Below are positions 13,618 to 14,721 of a stretch of 14,721 nucleotides of DNA, piece by piece. The notes under the pieces were generated by a model. It saw nothing but the letters and a program-made list of their open reading frames with translations. It searched no databases and was not told where the DNA came from. This stretch comes from Spirochaetaceae bacterium (lineage in GTDB: Bacteria; Spirochaetota; Spirochaetia; Treponematales; Breznakiellaceae): positions 1 through 14,721 of the forward strand of contig JAIRPU010000063.1 in NCBI GenBank assembly GCA_031256815.1, in the 5' to 3' direction. Position 1 is the first letter of the stretch, and each line of letters starts with the position of its first letter. The translations under genes were made by a program, and so were the position numbers.

Positions 13618-14673
13618 TCACGGCGCCGCGTTAAGCAGCGCGTCCATTTGCTCTTTTGTTCCAATGCTTATACGGACAAAATCCTTTATTCGCTGTTTTG
13701 AAAAATGCCGAACCAGAACGCCGCGGCTGCGCAAACTCTCGTAAACCGCTTCTCCAGAAAGCGCGGGATGTTTTGCAAAAATAAAATTTGCCGCGGAAGG
13801 CAGAATCTCGTAATCGCGTTTTTTTAATTCCGCGCTTATCCGTTCACGTTCCGCGATAATTTTTGCTGTTGTCTGGTCAAGATAGTTATGGTCATTAACA
13901 GCGGCAAGCGCCGCCTTTTGCGCGATATAATCCAGTGTATACGAATTAAATGAATCGCGCATACGTTCCAAAGCGCAAATTAAATCTTTATGCCCCAGCG
14001 CAAAACCGGCGCGAAGCCCTGCAAGCGAATAAGCTTTTGAAAAAGTTCTTACAATCAGCAGGTTGGGAAATTTTTCTTTAAGCAAAAGCGGAAGCGCGGT
14101 TTCGGCGGCAAACGCGCTGTAGGCTTCGTCTATAACGATGACTGCGTTTTTAGAGAGCGCAAGGGAACAAAGCGTCTTAACCTGCGAAATTTTCAAAAAC
14201 GAGCCTGTCGGCGCGTTTGGATTTGCAAAGATGATGCCGCCGGAACAATCATCGTAATCTTTTATATTGATATTCCAGTCTGCGCCAAGCGGAACTTCGC
14301 GGTAGTTTATGCCCCAAAAATTTGCGTATACCGGATAAAAGCTATAGGTTATATCAGGAAACAACAGCCGTTCTTTTCCAAAAAACGCCCCAAAAGCGAA
14401 TGCCAGAACTTCATCAGAGCCATTGCCGCAAAACACATTTTCGCTTTGCAGGCCATTTTTAGCGGCAATGGCGCAGCGAAGCGCGGTGCAGCAGGGGTCT
14501 GGGTAAAGCCGGAGCGTGTCCACGGCGGCGTCCCGCAGGGCGGCGTATACCGCAGGCGAAGGGGGGTATGGGTTTTCGTTGGTATTAAGTTTGATAATTC
14601 CGCTTTCGCGCGGCTGCTCGCCAGGAATATAAGGAGTAAGCGAGTTTACACGCTCATTCCAAAAAACACTCAT
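13618..14673 (-). CDS. hisC: Histidinol-phosphate aminotransferase HisC
   Basis: A PLP-dependent fold-type I aminotransferase. HisC makes histidinol phosphate from imidazole-acetol phosphate with glutamate. The 351-residue length is typical. Visible landmarks are LNTNENPYPPSP at 29-40, GNGSDEVL at 83-90, NPNAPTG at 151-157, Asp182 and Tyr185 in IDEAYS, the PLP lysine Lys213 in RTFSKAYSLAGLR, and the C-terminal substrate-binding Arg334 in VRISIG. ATG 14673 has AGAGGGG six bases upstream and a consensus promoter before it. It is the first gene of a tight group with the antiterminator and CapD-like dehydratase; no other histidine genes are in view. A related activity (aromatic amino acid, threonine-phosphate or sugar aminotransferase) cannot be fully excluded. 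Confidence 0.88.
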   Translation of the reverse strand: MSVFWNERVNSLTPYIPGEQPRESGIIKLNTNENPYPPSPAVYAALRDAAVDTLRLYPDPCCTALRCAIAAKNGLQSENVFCGNGSDEVLAFAFGAFFGKERLLFPDITYSFYPVYANFWGINYREVPLGADWNINIKDYDDCSGGIIFANPNAPTGSFLKISQVKTLCSLALSKNAVIVIDEAYSAFAAETALPLLLKEKFPNLLIVRTFSKAYSLAGLRAGFALGHKDLICALERMRDSFNSYTLDYIAQKAALAAVNDHNYLDQTTAKIIAERERISAELKKRDYEILPSAANFIFAKHPALSGEAVYESLRSRGVLVRHFSKQRIKDFVRISIGTKEQMDALLNAAP

Positions 14674-14692
14674 CCAAATCCCCTCTGGTTTA

Positions 14693-14721
14693 ATTATATA
14701 AACGGCGTATCTCTATGTCAA
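14693..14721 (-). promoter_or_regulatory. Perfect consensus sigma-70 promoter of the hisC operon
   Basis: On the minus strand TTGACA (14721-14716), a 17-base spacer and TATAAT (14698-14693) match the vegetative consensus at all 12 positions with optimal spacing. It is about 20 bases before the hisC start codon, with AGAGGGG as ribosome site between. The leader is too short for an attenuator or riboswitch. Confidence 0.85.

Overview
The window reads as a piece of a bacterial chromosome, most likely a spirochaete of the Treponema group from an anaerobic, gut-type habitat. This assignment is inferred from gene content: an NAD-linked multi-subunit [FeFe] hydrogenase, flagellar export genes fliQ and fliR, a LoaP/NusG-type antiterminator beside a polysaccharide gene, and sodium-coupled organic-acid transporters. 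There is no rRNA or other species-level marker. Genes are dense, mostly of moderate GC content, with one clearly AT-rich gene and two very GC-rich non-coding stretches.

Region by region. 1-2803 (+): the 3' part of a NuoF-like hydrogenase subunit (HydB/HndC), then the complete catalytic subunit (HydA/HndD). This looks like an electron-bifurcating, NAD(P)-linked hydrogenase. A strong hairpin at 2852-2870 with A and T tracts on both sides serves both this operon and the converging gene. 2889-5322 (-): a secreted TPR protein, preceded by a 2-hydroxycarboxylate (citrate/malate-type) transporter. 5484-5653 (+): tRNA-Ala(GGC) and tRNA-Leu(TAA). 5704-8558 (+): three membrane proteins, namely hemolysin III/PAQR, an AT-rich YczE/YitT-like protein and a MATE exporter. 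8559-8945: a GC-rich non-coding stretch made of consecutive perfect hairpins. 8979-10069 (+): fliQ and fliR, one base overlapping, without the usual fliP or flhB neighbours. 10070-10211: a second GC-rich stretch with imperfect direct repeats. 10212-14673 (-): gltS, and upstream of it an operon of hisC, a LoaP/NusG-like antiterminator and a CapD-like nucleotide-sugar dehydratase, headed by a perfect consensus sigma-70 promoter at the right edge of the window.

How the genes work together. HydB and HydA form one enzyme that moves electrons between NAD(P)H, ferredoxin and H2. FliQ and FliR belong to the membrane gate of the flagellar export apparatus. The hisC-antiterminator-dehydratase genes are very tightly spaced and share a promoter, which suggests joint transcription although their roles (histidine synthesis, transcript elongation, surface sugar synthesis) differ. 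GltS and the 2-hydroxycarboxylate carrier are related sodium symporter families for C4-C6 carboxylates and amino acids. I do not see a convincing wholly new system. The most unusual items are the orphan fliQR pair bracketed by GC-rich repeat blocks, the hairpin array itself, and the soluble CapD-like protein with a Tyr-type active site next to a specialised NusG paralogue.
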